This document shows, piece by piece, positions 18,638 through 27,063 of a stretch of DNA of 64,000 nt. Numbering within the stretch: position 1 is the first letter of the stretch; every line of letters starts with the position of its first letter. The stretch is from Rhizobium leguminosarum. GTDB lineage: Bacteria; Pseudomonadota; Alphaproteobacteria; Rhizobiales; Rhizobiaceae. The notes beneath the pieces were generated by a model. That model worked only from the letters and a program-made list of their open reading frames with translations, had not been told where the DNA came from and searched no databases. A program made the position numbers and the translations under genes. The stretch is taken from NCBI RefSeq assembly GCF_017876795.1, contig NZ_JAGIOR010000004.1:248001-312000 (forward strand), read 5' to 3'.

Positions 18638-19336
18638 TTATTTCTTCGAAGCCTCGTAGAGCGCCTTGGTTTCGGCGTTCATCGGATAGAGGCCGGGCAG
18701 CGCCACACCTTCATCGATCCTGGTCATGATCCAGGCTTCCATGCGCTCCTGTTCCGGCGCTTCATCAAGCACCGCCTCGAGCAGATCGGCCGGGATCAGC
18801 ACCGCGCCGTCCTGGTCGACGACGATGATGTCATCGGGAAAGATCGCCACGCCGCCGCAGCCGATCGGCTGCTGCCAGGCGACGAAGGTGAGACCGGCGA
18901 CCGAGGGAGGAGCCGCGACGCCGCGGCACCAGACCGGCAGGTCGGTGTCGAGCACGCCGGCAAGGTCGCGCACCACGCCGTCGGTGACGAGCGCGGCAAC
19001 ACCCCTCTTCTGCATGCGGGCGCAGAGGATGTCGCCGAAGATGCCGGCATCGGTCACGCCCATCGCATCGACGACGGCGACGCAACCTTCCGGCATCGCC
19101 TCGATCGCGGCGCGCGTCGAGATCGGCGAGGCCCAGGATGCTGGCGTCGCCAGATCCTCGCGGGCCGGAACGAAGCGGAGAGTGAAGGCCGGGCCGACGA
19201 TGCGCGGCTGACCGGGCTTCAGCGGAGCGGCGGCGCGGATCCAGACATTGCGCAAGCCCTTCTTCAGAAGAACGGTCGTCAGTGTCGCCGTCGAGACGGC
19301 TTTGAGTGTTGCTATCGCTTCAGTACTAAGGGCCAT
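18638..19336 (-). CDS. RraA-like family protein, probable class II 2-oxoacid aldolase/decarboxylase
   Basis: A 232-residue protein of the RraA/HMG-aldolase superfamily. The motif D-x20-R-D is complete with D102, R123 and D124 (GD...TDGVVRD). In divalent-metal 4-hydroxy-4-methyl-2-oxoglutarate and related aldolases these positions bind metal and activate the substrate. The acidic residue often found three positions after that Asp is Gly here. The enzyme is therefore more likely an aldolase or oxaloacetate decarboxylase than an RNase E inhibitor, although automated naming often gives the latter. It follows 27 bases after a decayed SDR gene on the same strand, implying a former two-gene unit. 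The aldol substrate is unknown. Confidence 0.8.
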   Translation of the reverse strand: MALSTEAIATLKAVSTATLTTVLLKKGLRNVWIRAAAPLKPGQPRIVGPAFTLRFVPAREDLATPASWASPISTRAAIEAMPEGCVAVVDAMGVTDAGIFGDILCARMQKRGVAALVTDGVVRDLAGVLDTDLPVWCRGVAAPPSVAGLTFVAWQQPIGCGGVAIFPDDIIVVDQDGAVLIPADLLEAVLDEAPEQERMEAWIMTRIDEGVALPGLYPMNAETKALYEASKK

Positions 19337-19363
19337 CGGTTCTCGGGTCCAATCCGGTTTCTG

Positions 19364-19775
19364 TCAAATTCTCTGGATCATGCGGCCATCGACGCGGATC
19401 ACCGATCCGGTCAGGTAGGAGGCAGGCTCGCTCGCCAGGAAGGCGACGACATTGCCATATTCTTCCGGCCGGCCATAGCGGCCAAGCGAAATGCTGCTGG
19501 TGCTTTCGGCGACGACGTCATCGATGGCGCGGTTTTCGCGCTTGGCCTTCTGCTCGTCGAGGAAGCTGATGCGGCCGGTGGCAATCCGGCCGGGCAACGA
19601 TGTTGACGGTGATGCCGTCGCGCTCGACCTCGCGCGCCAGCGTTTTCGGCCATCCCACCAGCGACAGGCGCAGTGCGTTCGAGATGCCGAGATCGGGGAT
19701 CGGCGCCACTACCCCCGACGAGGTCGAGGTGACGATCCGTCCCAGTTGCGCGATGATAGATAGATGACGGTCGCC
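19364..19775 (-). pseudogene. Remnant of a short-chain dehydrogenase/reductase gene
   Basis: Only the C-terminal half of an SDR of about 250 residues survives. One frame reads SIIAQLGRIVTSTSSGVVAP, then PDLGISNALRLSLVGWPKTLA and ITVNIV (about 19775 to 19598). The continuation PGRIATGRISFLDEQ to the usual SDR ending (YLTGSVIRVDG) is in another frame down to 19364. Two missing bases near 19593-19596 account for the switch. A stop lies upstream at 19776-19778, and no Rossmann GxxxGxG half exists between it and msrA. The Tyr-x3-Lys site reads LGISN, so the parent already belonged to a subfamily lacking the normal catalytic pair. It is probably non-functional. Confidence 0.82.
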
Positions 19776-19777
19776 TC

Positions 19778-19807
19778 ATACATGCCGGCTCTGATGCCGG
19801 CATGTAT
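19778..19807. terminator. Perfect 12-base inverted repeat downstream of msrA
   Basis: ATACATGCCGGC / GCCGGCATGTAT with a six-base loop, ten bases after the msrA stop and directly at the break point of the SDR remnant. No T-run follows on the msrA strand. It may be a terminator or the scar of the event that truncated the SDR gene. Confidence 0.55.
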
Positions 19808-19816
19808 TTAAAAGCG

Positions 19817-20326
19817 TCAGGCGATCTTCTGGCGGACCGGCAGCTTCCAACCTGGCCGGACGAAATGGCAGGTGTAGCCGTTTGGTATCCTCTCCAGATA
19901 ATCCTGATGCTCGGGCTCGGCCTCCCAGAAATCGCTAACCGGCACGACCTCGGTGACGACCTTGCCGGGCCACAGGCCCGATGCGTCGACATCGGCGATC
20001 GTATCCTTGGCGACACGCTCCTGCTCGGGGCTGGCGTAGAAGATCGCCGAGCGGTAGCTCGCGCCGACGTCATTGCCCTGGCGGTTGCGTGTGCTCGGGT
20101 CGTGGATCTGGAAGAAGAATTCGAGGATTTCGCGATAGCTGATCCTTGCGGGATCAAAGATGATCTCGATCCCCTCGGCGTGGTTTCCGTGGTTGCGATA
20201 GGTCGCATTCGGCACGTCGCCGCCGGTATAGCCGACACGGGTCGAAATCACGCCCTTGTACCGGCGGATGAGGTCCTGCATCCCCCAGAAGCAGCCACCG
20301 GCGAGCACTGCACGTTCTTCGGTCAT
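19817..20326 (-). CDS. msrA: Peptide-methionine (S)-S-oxide reductase MsrA
   Basis: Repairs methionine S-sulfoxide in oxidised proteins, in the cytoplasm. At 169 residues it has normal MsrA length. The catalytic motif GGCFWG places Cys12 as the sulfoxide-attacking residue, followed by [13 protein letters not shown] and the conserved [14 protein letters not shown] further Cys in NGYTCHF may act in resolution. The frame is open from 20473, but ATG 20326 has AAGGAGA upstream and begins exactly at the conserved region. It is divergent from the following importer across 188 bases in which no clear operator was seen. Confidence 0.95.
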   Translation of the reverse strand: MTEERAVLAGGCFWGMQDLIRRYKGVISTRVGYTGGDVPNATYRNHGNHAEGIEIIFDPARISYREILEFFFQIHDPSTRNRQGNDVGASYRSAIFYASPEQERVAKDTIADVDASGLWPGKVVTEVVPVSDFWEAEPEHQDYLERIPNGYTCHFVRPGWKLPVRQKIA

Positions 20327-20514
20327 TGGATGTCTCCTTGTTTGCCGAGAGATAGTGTCTGCGGCCCGCGATTTCCATACCGCGGAAATAAGCACAGCTG
20401 CGCAATTCCCTCGGAATAGGGCCATTCCTGTCATGTCGATGTTACGCGCCGGCGCTAGCAAAGTCCTGAACAATCCTGCGGAGGCAGTGCCTCGATACCT
20501 GATGGAGATGGATT

Positions 20515-21660
20515 ATGAACAGGCGTGAATTTCTGATCACATCGTCGGCTGCGGCCGGTCTTTTGGCTCTTCCGCGCTTCGCATCGGCTGCGGCCGGCAC
20601 GATCGACCTCTATAGCGGTTCGGATGCCAATATCGTCGACCTCTGGAACAACATCATCCGCCCCGCCTTTCAAAAGGCGCATCCTGAAGTCGCCCTGAAG
20701 GTGACCGATGCCGGCGACAATAACGGCCTTCGCGCCATCGCCGACCGCGCGCTCGCAGCGCTGAAGACGAAGACCGATCCGCAGGCCGATCTTTTCGAGC
20801 AGTTCGATCCGCGTTTGCCGGCGGGCGGCATCGATGCCGGCCTCTGGGTGAAATTGTCAGCCGAAAACATCGAAGGCTACGACCACATCAATCCACTGGC
20901 CTTCGATACTTCCTACTCGCTTCCCTATCGCGGCTCGCAAGTCCTGCTCGCCTACGACACGACCAAGCTCGACCCGAAGGATGCCCCGAAGAGCTGGGAT
21001 CAGCTCACTGCCTGGATCAAGGCCCATCCGGGCCAGTTCATCTATAACAGACCCGACAAGGGCGGTTCGGGCAGCAACTTCGTTCGCCGCGCAATTCATG
21101 AGGTGAACGGCCGCGATCCGAAAAAATTCAAGGTCGACAATTTCACCGCCGACTACGGCGCCGCGGCGCTGATGCCGGCCTGGAAAATCCTCAACGATCT
21201 CGCCCCTTCGCTCTACGACAAGGGCGCCTACACATCAGGCAATACCCAGTCGATCCAGCTGCTTGCCCAGGGTGTCGTCACCATGGTTCCGGTTTGGTCG
21301 GACCAGGTGCTGCAGGCGATCTCGCAGGGCGTCCTGCCCGAAACGACCGGCCTGGTGCAGCTTGGCGATCTCGCCCTTTGCGGCGGCTTCTCGAGCATCA
21401 CCGTGTTCTCGAATGGCGCCAACAAGGATGCGGCGCTGAAGCTTGCCGCATTCATGCTGACGAAGGACATGCAGGAAGCGATCATTACCCAGATCGGCGG
21501 CTTCCCCGCCATTTCCTGGGATCATATTTCCGACGATCTTCGCAAGAAATATGCCGACGTCATTCCGTCGACCATCCCGACCTTCCCGAGCGGCGATTGG
21601 GAAAAAGCGATCAACGACGGCTGGTATCGCAACGTCGCGCCGGGCATCAGCCGCACCTGA
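20515..21660 (+). CDS. Periplasmic solute-binding protein (iron/thiamine/polyamine-type)
   Basis: Receptor of a four-gene importer, 381 residues. A Tat-like signal (MNRREFLITSSAAAGLLALPRFASA) starts the protein. The fold is that of class D binding proteins used for ferric iron, thiamine, polyamines and phosphonates, with LPYRGSQVLLAYDTTKL and the late GGFSSITVFSNGANKDAALKLAAFML. No Tyr-Tyr iron-binding pair could be assigned. GGAGATGG precedes the ATG. The stop overlaps the first permease start by one base (TGATG), so expression is coupled. The ligand remains open. Confidence 0.85.
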   Translation: MNRREFLITSSAAAGLLALPRFASAAAGTIDLYSGSDANIVDLWNNIIRPAFQKAHPEVALKVTDAGDNNGLRAIADRALAALKTKTDPQADLFEQFDPRLPAGGIDAGLWVKLSAENIEGYDHINPLAFDTSYSLPYRGSQVLLAYDTTKLDPKDAPKSWDQLTAWIKAHPGQFIYNRPDKGGSGSNFVRRAIHEVNGRDPKKFKVDNFTADYGAAALMPAWKILNDLAPSLYDKGAYTSGNTQSIQLLAQGVVTMVPVWSDQVLQAISQGVLPETTGLVQLGDLALCGGFSSITVFSNGANKDAALKLAAFMLTKDMQEAIITQIGGFPAISWDHISDDLRKKYADVIPSTIPTFPSGDWEKAINDGWYRNVAPGISRT

Positions 21661-22550
21661 TGTCCGCCGATACCGCGCTGGCGGCACCGCGCCGTCACCA
21701 ATCTATCGACAGGAGGAGCTTCATCGGGCTCCTCCTCGTCGCCCTGCCGGTCTTCTTGGTTGGATGGCTGATCGTCTTTCCTATCTTTTCGGCGGTCGTC
21801 GGCACGATTTTCGTTCGAGGCCCTGATGGCGCGACGGAGTTCTCGCTCGCCTCCTACCGCTTCTTCTTTTCCGATGGCTACAGCCTCGGCAATTTGTGGC
21901 TGACGCTCTGGACCACTGCCGTCTGCGGCATCCTGCTTCTGGCGATCGGCCTTCCGATCGCGCTTTACCTTCGCTTCTCGCAAGGGCGCCTTGCTGCCTA
22001 CGTGCAGGCTCTTGCGATCTTCCCGATGTTCGTGCCGTCGATCATTCTTGCCTATGCGCTGATCAGGACCATCGGGCCGAACGGCACCATCGACCTGTTG
22101 CTGAACGCCGCCGGCCTGCCCAAGCTGCGCACGCCCTATCTGACACCGTGGGGACCGGTGATCGGCCTCGTCTGGGACAATCTTCCGCTGACGGTGCTGA
22201 TGCTGACGGCCGGGCTGTCCTCGGTTTCGAACAGCGCGATCGAGGCCGCCCGCGACGTCGGCGCAGGGCCGCTTCGGGTCTTCGTCTCGATCATTCTGCC
22301 GCGCATGGGCAATTCCCTGCTGGTCACCGCTTCCTTTGCGGTGCTCGGCATCTTCTCCGCCTTCACCCTACCCTATGTGCTCGGTCCGGCATCGCCGGAG
22401 ATGATGGGGCCGTTCATGCAGCGCACCTTTGCCGACATGAACGACCCGCTGAACGCCATGACCCAGGCGGTCATCACATTCGCCTTGTGCCTGGTCTTCG
22501 GCATCTTCTATATCCGGTCGATTGCTCGCAACCGCGAGGCCCGGCCATGA
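21660..22550 (+). CDS. ABC transporter permease 1 of Fe/polyamine/phosphonate-type importer
   Basis: A 296-residue permease with six predicted membrane segments, the first at about residues 20-45. The EAA loop reads EAARDVGAGPLRVFVSIILPRMG. The frame is open further upstream but 21660 is the right start: it forms a TGATG junction with the binding-protein stop and begins the conserved part. The end overlaps the second permease by four bases. Confidence 0.9.
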   Translation: MSADTALAAPRRHQSIDRRSFIGLLLVALPVFLVGWLIVFPIFSAVVGTIFVRGPDGATEFSLASYRFFFSDGYSLGNLWLTLWTTAVCGILLLAIGLPIALYLRFSQGRLAAYVQALAIFPMFVPSIILAYALIRTIGPNGTIDLLLNAAGLPKLRTPYLTPWGPVIGLVWDNLPLTVLMLTAGLSSVSNSAIEAARDVGAGPLRVFVSIILPRMGNSLLVTASFAVLGIFSAFTLPYVLGPASPEMMGPFMQRTFADMNDPLNAMTQAVITFALCLVFGIFYIRSIARNREARP

Positions 22551-23374
22551 GAACAGCCAAACCGGGCACCGGCCTTCGCTTCGACTGGATCGGCACGCTC
22601 TTCGCATGCCTGCTGACGCTGTTCATCGCGCTGCCGCTGATCGTCGTCGGCACATGGGCCTTCACCGAGGTCTGGCGTTACCCGTCGGTGATCCCGCAGC
22701 AATTCGGCCTGCGCTTCTGGGGCCAGACGCTGGCGCGCTCGGATGTCTGGGATGCTCTCTTGCTCAGTCTGCGGTTGACGGCGACGGTGACCGTTCTTTC
22801 CGCCGTCATCTGCCTTCCCGCTGCCTATGCTTTCGCGCGCATGCGCTTTCCGGGCAGAAATATCCTGTTCCTGTCGTTTCTCGCATCGCATGCCTTCCCG
22901 AAATTCGGCCTGCTCGTCGCCATTGCCGGCATCTTCCTGCGGCTTGGCCTGATCAGCACCTTCTGGGGCGTTGTGCTGATCCAGCTTGTCGGCACGCTCA
23001 TGCTGATGATCTGGATTCCGGTCGCAGCCTTCCAGAATGTCGACCGGCGCATGGAAGAGGCAGCACGTGACGCCGGCGCCACGCCGCTACGCGTCTTCTG
23101 GTCGATCACGCTGCCGCAGGCCGCACCCACGATCACCGCCGCCCTGCTTCTGACCTTCGTCGGCACCTTTTACGAAACCGAAGGCGCCTGGCTGATTGGC
23201 GCGCCTGGGATCCGCACCATGCCGGTGCTGATGATCAGCTTCATCAACAATCAAATCGTCGTGCAATACGGCGCCGTGCTCTCCGTGATGCTGTGGGTAC
23301 CGTCCTTCATCGCGCTGATGTTTGCGCGCCGCGTCATCGGCACCGGCGCGTTTGCGAGAGGTTTTGGCGCGTGA
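22547..23374 (+). CDS. ABC transporter permease 2 of Fe/polyamine/phosphonate-type importer
   Basis: A 275-residue permease with six membrane segments and the EAA loop EAARDAGATPLRVFWSITLPQAAP. The start at 22547 overlaps the first permease's stop; the much longer same-frame extension upstream is a shadow of permease 1. Having two separate permease genes, rather than the fused form common in iron importers, favours a polyamine- or phosphonate-like system, but weakly. Confidence 0.9.
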   Translation: MRTAKPGTGLRFDWIGTLFACLLTLFIALPLIVVGTWAFTEVWRYPSVIPQQFGLRFWGQTLARSDVWDALLLSLRLTATVTVLSAVICLPAAYAFARMRFPGRNILFLSFLASHAFPKFGLLVAIAGIFLRLGLISTFWGVVLIQLVGTLMLMIWIPVAAFQNVDRRMEEAARDAGATPLRVFWSITLPQAAPTITAALLLTFVGTFYETEGAWLIGAPGIRTMPVLMISFINNQIVVQYGAVLSVMLWVPSFIALMFARRVIGTGAFARGFGA

Positions 23375-23403
23375 GAGGCGTCAATTGAGGAAAGGTTCTG
23401 AGA

Positions 23404-24483
23404 ATGGCACATCTTACAATCGAGGGGGTTTCGAAGCTGTTCGGAACCACCTTTGCCGTTCGCGATTTTTCGCTCGAAGTGAGTGACGGCGAGCTCGTCT
23501 GCCTGCTCGGCCCTTCCGGTTCCGGCAAATCGACGCTCCTCAGAATGATTGGCGGCTTCGAGCGTCCGAGCGGCGGAATGATCTGCATCGACGGCAGGGA
23601 TGTGACGAGCCTGCCGCCCGAGCGGCGCCCGACCGGCATGGTGTTCCAGAGCCACGCGCTCTGGACGCATATGGATGTCTTCAACAACATCGCCTTCGGT
23701 CTGAAGCTTCGCCGGCTGCCGAAATCCGAAATCCGGCAACGTGTCGAGGATGCGCTCGATCTGGTCGGCCTTGGTGATTACGGGCGGCGGATGACGACGC
23801 AACTGTCGGGCGGGCAGCAGCAGCGCGTCGCGCTTGCCCGCTCGCTGGTGCTCGAGCCGAAGATCCTGCTGCTCGACGAACCCTTCGCCAGCCTTGACCA
23901 GCACCTGCGCGAAAGGCTGCGGGAAGAAGTGCGCGATATCCAGCAGCGCCTCGGCATCACCACGCTCTTCGTCACCCACGGGCAGGACGAGGCCTTGGCG
24001 CTCGCCGACCGCATCGTCGTCATGCGCGACGGGCGCACCGAGCAGATCGCGCCGCCGAGCACCATCTACCGGCAGCCGCAGACGGCCTTCGTCGCCGGCT
24101 TCATCGGCTCGATGAATTTCGTCCAGAGCCATACCAGAAACGGCGCCTGCGAGCATCCGCTGTTCCCGCTTGCGATCCCTATCGAGGACGGACCCGTGAC
24201 GCTGGCCACCCGCCCGGAAGCACTGACGATCCGGGCCTCGGACCGGCCGGATGCCGCGACAGTCCATCGCGTCGTCGATTTCGGCACCCATAAGATGGTC
24301 GATGTCGATCTTGCCGACGGCAGCCGGCTGAAGGCGATGGTGGCGCCGGACGATCGGATTCGGATCGGAATAAAGATCGAGCCCAGCTTCACCAGTTTTT
24401 TCGTCTTCCGCAACAATGAACTCATCCATCAGTCGATGACGGCAAAGGACGATGCGGAGCTTGGGCGGCTGTTGCCGGTCTAA
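23404..24483 (+). CDS. ABC transporter ATPase of Fe/polyamine/phosphonate-type importer
   Basis: A 359-residue ATPase: Walker A GPSGSGKS at residues 36-43, signature LSGGQQQR, Walker B ILLLDEPFASLD, His switch VTHGQDEALALADR. A C-terminal regulatory TOBE-like region begins at about residue 240. AAAGG precedes the ATG. Its stop is one base from the stop of the convergent IMPase gene, leaving no room for a separate terminator, so read-through or overlapping 3' ends between the two operons are likely. Confidence 0.92.
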   Translation: MAHLTIEGVSKLFGTTFAVRDFSLEVSDGELVCLLGPSGSGKSTLLRMIGGFERPSGGMICIDGRDVTSLPPERRPTGMVFQSHALWTHMDVFNNIAFGLKLRRLPKSEIRQRVEDALDLVGLGDYGRRMTTQLSGGQQQRVALARSLVLEPKILLLDEPFASLDQHLRERLREEVRDIQQRLGITTLFVTHGQDEALALADRIVVMRDGRTEQIAPPSTIYRQPQTAFVAGFIGSMNFVQSHTRNGACEHPLFPLAIPIEDGPVTLATRPEALTIRASDRPDAATVHRVVDFGTHKMVDVDLADGSRLKAMVAPDDRIRIGIKIEPSFTSFFVFRNNELIHQSMTAKDDAELGRLLPV

Positions 24484-24484
24484 A

Positions 24485-25318
24485 TTACGCCTTCGTCGCG
24501 AAGCCTTCCTTGAGCCAGGGATACAATGCCTTGCTGGCGGCGAGGATATCGCCCGGCCCGTCGACGTCGGCGCCGGAAAAACGGGTGACGATGCCGCCTG
24601 CCTCCTCGACCATCAGCGCCGAGGCGCCGAAATCATGGATCGAGAGCCCGTCCTCGAAGAATCCGTCCAGCCGGCCGCAGGCGACATAAGCGATCGACAG
24701 CGCCGCCGAGCCGAGGCGGCGCACGCCTGATGTGTTGGCCATCAGCCGTTTGATGGCGTCGAAATAGGCCTCTTCGGCGACCGCCTTGACCTGGCCCGGG
24801 ATCGGCAGGCCGGCGCCGACAAGCACGTTCTCGATATCGCCGACCTCGGCGCAGCGGATGCGCTCGCCGTCGAGGTAGGCGCCGCCGCCGACCTCGGCGC
24901 TGAACAGTTCGTCCTGCATCGCGTCATAGACGACGCCGGCGACGAGCCTGCCGCCTTCGGCGATTGCGATCGTCATGCCGAAATGCGGGAGGCCCCAGGC
25001 ATAATTGGTGGTGCCGTCGATCGGATCGATATAGATGATCGGCGTTTCCGGCCCGGCCGTGCGGTTGCCGACGGCTTCCTCGCCCTGAATGGCATAATCT
25101 GGAAAAGCCTTCGTCATCTCGTCGACGATGATCTGCTCGACGGCGACATCGACCTCGGTCTGATAGTCGCGCGGCGCCTTGGCCAGCATTTCGGCCGATG
25201 TCCGTCGCCGCAGCGAGCCGCGGGCGGTTTCGCCCGCCTTTATGGCCGTTTCGGCAAGCACGACGAGGCGGGACGATGCGGTCGGGGAAAGACGCGCGGA
25301 TATCGGGGAGGATGCCAT
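24485..25318 (-). CDS. Inositol monophosphatase-family phosphatase
   Basis: A 277-residue Mg-dependent phosphatase of the IMPase superfamily (inositol-1-phosphate, histidinol phosphate, sugar phosphates, 3'-phosphoadenosine phosphate). Metal ligands are visible: E80 in QGEE and the signature DPIDGTTNY with D98 and D101; a second Asp motif (IHDFGASALMVEEAGG) is near the C-terminus. No Shine-Dalgarno is obvious. It is separated by 177 bases from the kinase gene upstream on the same strand. It may be the last gene of the long minus-strand catabolic operon or have its own promoter. Substrate not determined. Confidence 0.85.
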   Translation of the reverse strand: MASSPISARLSPTASSRLVVLAETAIKAGETARGSLRRRTSAEMLAKAPRDYQTEVDVAVEQIIVDEMTKAFPDYAIQGEEAVGNRTAGPETPIIYIDPIDGTTNYAWGLPHFGMTIAIAEGGRLVAGVVYDAMQDELFSAEVGGGAYLDGERIRCAEVGDIENVLVGAGLPIPGQVKAVAEEAYFDAIKRLMANTSGVRRLGSAALSIAYVACGRLDGFFEDGLSIHDFGASALMVEEAGGIVTRFSGADVDGPGDILAASKALYPWLKEGFATKA

Positions 25319-25495
25319 GAGAAGAGTCCGGATTGCTGCTGATATGACGGGGTGAACGACGAGGCGCCCATCCCTTCGCAGAGGCTGATGATGGTTTGAT
25401 GAAGCGGTCCGCTGCGATTGCCGTCAAAGGCCATCCAACGGTCGACGAGAACGCAGAGTTTGTTTGTGAGCGTCAACATAATCGCGTCAAGCCGG

Positions 25496-26389
25496 CTATT
25501 TCAAGATCGTTTCAAGCTCGGAAACCGTAGGAAACGCCTTTCTGGTCCCGTGCCGAGAGACGGTGATAGCGGCGGCGGCGGCGGCATGCTCGATGGCCTG
25601 CCTGTCCAGCCGTCCCCCTCGCAGCCCACAGGATGCCAGCGCCACGGCCATAAATGTATCGCCCGCACCCGTCGTATCGACCACATCGCAGGCTCGGGCG
25701 GGCACTTCGATGCTATCGTGCCGATTGACAAGCGTCGCGCCGTCGCTGCCGAGGGTCAGAACGATTTCGCGCAGGCCCCGGCTCAGAAGATATTCGGCAG
25801 CATCGCTGCCCGTCGTTCCTGTCAGGGCCTGTGCCTCACCCTTGTTGAGGAATGCTATGTCGATCAACCCCCAAAGATCGGAGAAATAGGAACGCACCGG
25901 CGAGGGATTGAAGGCGGTGACCATGCCGATCGCTCTTGCCTGCTCCAGGATGTCGCGGGTCGCCTGATCGGACAGATTGCCCTGCAGCATCATCAGATCG
26001 CCTTGACCAGCCGTCGATAGGCTTCGTGTGACATGGGACAGGGACAGGCTCTGCGATGATTCCGTCGTCGTGACGATGGCATTTTCACCGCCCGGGAGCC
26101 GGAAGATGATCGAGACGTCGCTCGATGTACCTTCCATTTCGATCAGTTCGCTCTGAAGCGGTTCCTCCGCGAGGTAGTGGCGGATCGTCTCGGCCCTCGC
26201 ATCCCTGCCGACAGGTGCCACCAACGTTGTCGGAACGCCGCAGCGGGCCATGACGACCGCCTGGTTCGTGCCCTTGCCGCCGAGATCGCTGCCACCGGCA
26301 GTGCCGAGGATGGAGGCACCAATGACGGGCAGTTCGGAAACAGCGATGGTTTCGTCGATGGCGACATTGCCGACTATGTAGGCGCGCAT
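25496..26389 (-). CDS. PfkB-family carbohydrate/nucleoside kinase (ribokinase-like)
   Basis: A 297-residue sugar or nucleoside kinase. The N-terminal substrate-binding signature is GGSDLGGKGTNQAVVMARCG and the C-terminal signature is DTTGAGDTF with catalytic base D244 and anion hole GAG. The lid strand at residues 10-35 is present. In context it would phosphorylate the compound brought in by the ribose-type importer upstream in the same gene run, or an intermediate. Distances to the neighbours are small (24 bases after the TenA-like stop), supporting one transcript. The exact sugar cannot be read. Confidence 0.88.
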   Translation of the reverse strand: MRAYIVGNVAIDETIAVSELPVIGASILGTAGGSDLGGKGTNQAVVMARCGVPTTLVAPVGRDARAETIRHYLAEEPLQSELIEMEGTSSDVSIIFRLPGGENAIVTTTESSQSLSLSHVTRSLSTAGQGDLMMLQGNLSDQATRDILEQARAIGMVTAFNPSPVRSYFSDLWGLIDIAFLNKGEAQALTGTTGSDAAEYLLSRGLREIVLTLGSDGATLVNRHDSIEVPARACDVVDTTGAGDTFMAVALASCGLRGGRLDRQAIEHAAAAAAITVSRHGTRKAFPTVSELETILK

Positions 26390-26413
26390 GCATCCGCTTT
26401 CGCAAGGCTGAAG

Positions 26414-27061
26414 CTAAAGATAAGGCGCATTGTGAAAATCGATCTCAAGCTGCATCGCCTGGCCGAAGATCGCGCTCAATCGCGCCATTTCATCCTCTTC
26501 CAGGGTTTCTCCTGCCATGTCGAGTTCATTCTTCAGCCATTGCGCCTGGGCGGCGAAATTAGGATCGACATGCAGGTCGACCCATTCCTTCAGCATCGGA
26601 TCGCTGATCGAGCGGGTAGCCGCTTCCTTCGACCAGGTCCAATACATCCACTCGGCCGCAAACATCGCCGCGACCGTATCGAGGAAGCCGCCCTGGCGGG
26701 CGATCTCCAACATGCCGGCACGAAAGGCCTCGACCTCGGCGATGCCGGTGTCGAAGGACGAAGGATCAATACCGCGGCCGGCGAAAGTGCGTTCGAAATA
26801 GGTGATCTGCTCAGTTGCTAGCGCGTCGAGAACCGCGATCAGCCAGCGCTTCTGCGTCATCATCTTGGCGGTCGCCGCCGCATAAGCAAAGATCGAGATG
26901 GCGCTATCGACGAAAGCGCCTTCGTAGACGAGATAACGATCGAAAGCCTCCTTGCTCAACCTGTCATTCTTCACGTCCTCGACAAAACGGTGGCCAAGCA
27001 TCGTCCGGAAGACGGCGTCGTTCTCACGCAGAATGCGGTCTGAAAGGCTTTCCTCGCCCAT
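26414..27061 (-). CDS. TenA/THI-4-family protein without active-site cysteine
   Basis: A 215-residue all-helical protein of the TenA family. Classical TenA (thiaminase II) hydrolyses aminopyrimidines in thiamine salvage using a cysteine nucleophile. This protein contains no cysteine at all, so it cannot be that type and falls nearer the cysteine-less TenA_E class. Helical blocks include DRYLVYEGAFVDSAISIFAYA and FAAEWMYWTWSKEA, the latter carrying the conserved Glu and Trp of the pocket. ATG 27061 is chosen because BtpA ends two bases upstream and the homology starts there; the frame is open to 27133. No other thiamine gene is in the window, so a role in the local catabolic pathway is more likely. 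Confidence 0.8.
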   Translation of the reverse strand: MGEESLSDRILRENDAVFRTMLGHRFVEDVKNDRLSKEAFDRYLVYEGAFVDSAISIFAYAAATAKMMTQKRWLIAVLDALATEQITYFERTFAGRGIDPSSFDTGIAEVEAFRAGMLEIARQGGFLDTVAAMFAAEWMYWTWSKEAATRSISDPMLKEWVDLHVDPNFAAQAQWLKNELDMAGETLEEDEMARLSAIFGQAMQLEIDFHNAPYL

Positions 27062-27063
27062 GC

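Noticed and set aside
20327..20514. Possible TPP riboswitch before the class D receptor, suggested by the nearby TenA-like gene
   Set aside because: No THI-box (CTGAGA...) sequence was found, and the TenA-like gene belongs to a different, convergent operon.
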